Assembly: GCA_944376035.1 (NCBI GenBank)
Contig: CALWBJ010000130.1
Coordinates: 1-5,465, forward strand
Source of the DNA: an uncultured Clostridia bacterium
GTDB taxonomy: Bacteria > Bacillota > Clostridia > Christensenellales > Borkfalkiaceae
DNA: 5,465 bases
Direction: 5' to 3'
Position 1 is the first letter of the stretch, and each line of letters begins with the position of its first letter. Position numbers and translations under genes: made by a program. Positions 5,326 through 5,465 of this stretch are shown here, one piece after another. The notes under the pieces were generated by a model, which did not search any database, was not told where the DNA came from, and saw only the letters and a list, made by a program, of their open reading frames with translations.

Positions 5326-5405
5326 TTTGTCAGAAACCGAAAAAATAAAAAAGTTACTAAACGCCAAAAATTTTTTGAAAAAAGTAGTGATTTTCGGTTG
5401 ACAAA
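5326..5405. repeat. Imperfect inverted repeat between spoIIAA and the tRNA gene
   Basis: TTTGTCA, three extra bases, then ACCGAAAA at 5326-5343 is mirrored by TTTTCGGTTGACAAA at 5391-5405. Apart from the 3-base insertion the 15-base arms match exactly. TTACTA (5353-5358) and TAGTGA (5385-5390) continue the dyad with one wobble pair. The right arm includes the -35 box of the tRNA promoter. The stretch between the arms is AT-rich and holds no gene that I can see. Confidence 0.55.
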
Positions 5406-5426
5406 TTTTCAGATTTATTATATGAT
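5398..5426 (+). promoter_or_regulatory. Strong sigma-A promoter for the tRNA gene
   Basis: TTGACA at 5398-5403 and TATGAT at 5421-5426 are separated by exactly 17 bases. Transcription would begin near 5433, about a dozen bases before the tRNA. A full-consensus -35 and a close -10 suit a stable-RNA promoter. Confidence 0.85.
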
Positions 5427-5444
5427 ATTTGAGCGTTGAAAAAA

Positions 5445-5465
5445 CGGGGTGTAGCGCAGTTGGTA
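5445..5465 (+). tRNA. tRNA gene, 5' part only (possibly tRNA-Pro)
   Basis: CGGGGTG fits a 7-base acceptor arm, followed by T8-A9, a GCGC D-stem arm and the D-loop AGTTGGTA, where the window ends. The anticodon is not present, so the identity cannot be read. A C1 acceptor end beginning CGGGGTG is most reminiscent of bacterial tRNA-Pro. The strong promoter just upstream supports a real tRNA gene. Confidence 0.82.

Overview
The window looks like chromosomal DNA from an AT-rich, endospore-forming Firmicute of the clostridial type. It carries the forespore anti-sigma/sigma operon spoIIAA-spoIIAB-sigF, then spoVAC-spoVAD-spoVAE without spoVAA or spoVAB (the reduced clostridial spoVA set), then a yunB-like sporulation gene, then the start of pheS behind a phenylalanine T-box leader. 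All protein genes are on the minus strand, so the biological order runs from high to low coordinates. At the right edge a strong plus-strand promoter drives a tRNA gene that the window cuts.

Layout from right to left: tRNA 5' end (5445-5465, +) with a near-consensus promoter; an AT-rich divergent intergenic region with a 15-base imperfect inverted repeat; spoIIAA (5245-4937); spoIIAB (4912-4478); sigF (4469-3753), whose 3' end lies inside a rho-independent terminator; a sigma-G-like promoter and a possible 34-codon small ORF; spoVAC (3514-3053); spoVAD (3041-2052); spoVAE (2049-1675); yunB (1594-932); an AT-rich gap; a consensus promoter and Phe T-box (about 731-441); and the first 146 codons of pheS (440 to the left edge).

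The striking point is the use of TAG. pheS, normally essential, and spoVAD each contain one in-frame TAG (240-242 and 2310-2312). Homology continues in the same frame on both sides, there are no frameshifts, and there is no convincing restart signal after the TAG. Both TAGs fall at positions where relatives carry ordinary polar residues such as Glu, Lys or Arg. Every other complete gene except sigF ends in TAA or TGA. sigF meets TAG at the usual sigma-F end, but an in-frame TAA follows six codons later. The simplest reading is that UAG is a sense codon in this organism, most plausibly Gln (TAG is one transition from CAG). The position of the sigF TAG in its terminator is the main evidence in this window against complete reassignment. 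Two loci cannot prove a code change. Sequencing error, rare readthrough, a suppressor tRNA or pyrrolysine use remain possible.

Functionally, SpoIIAA, SpoIIAB and sigma-F form the partner-switching module that starts forespore gene expression. SpoVAC, SpoVAD and SpoVAE move dipicolinic acid into the spore and out of it. YunB is a membrane-anchored sporulation protein of unclear role. PheS is the alpha subunit of phenylalanyl-tRNA synthetase, controlled by uncharged tRNA-Phe.
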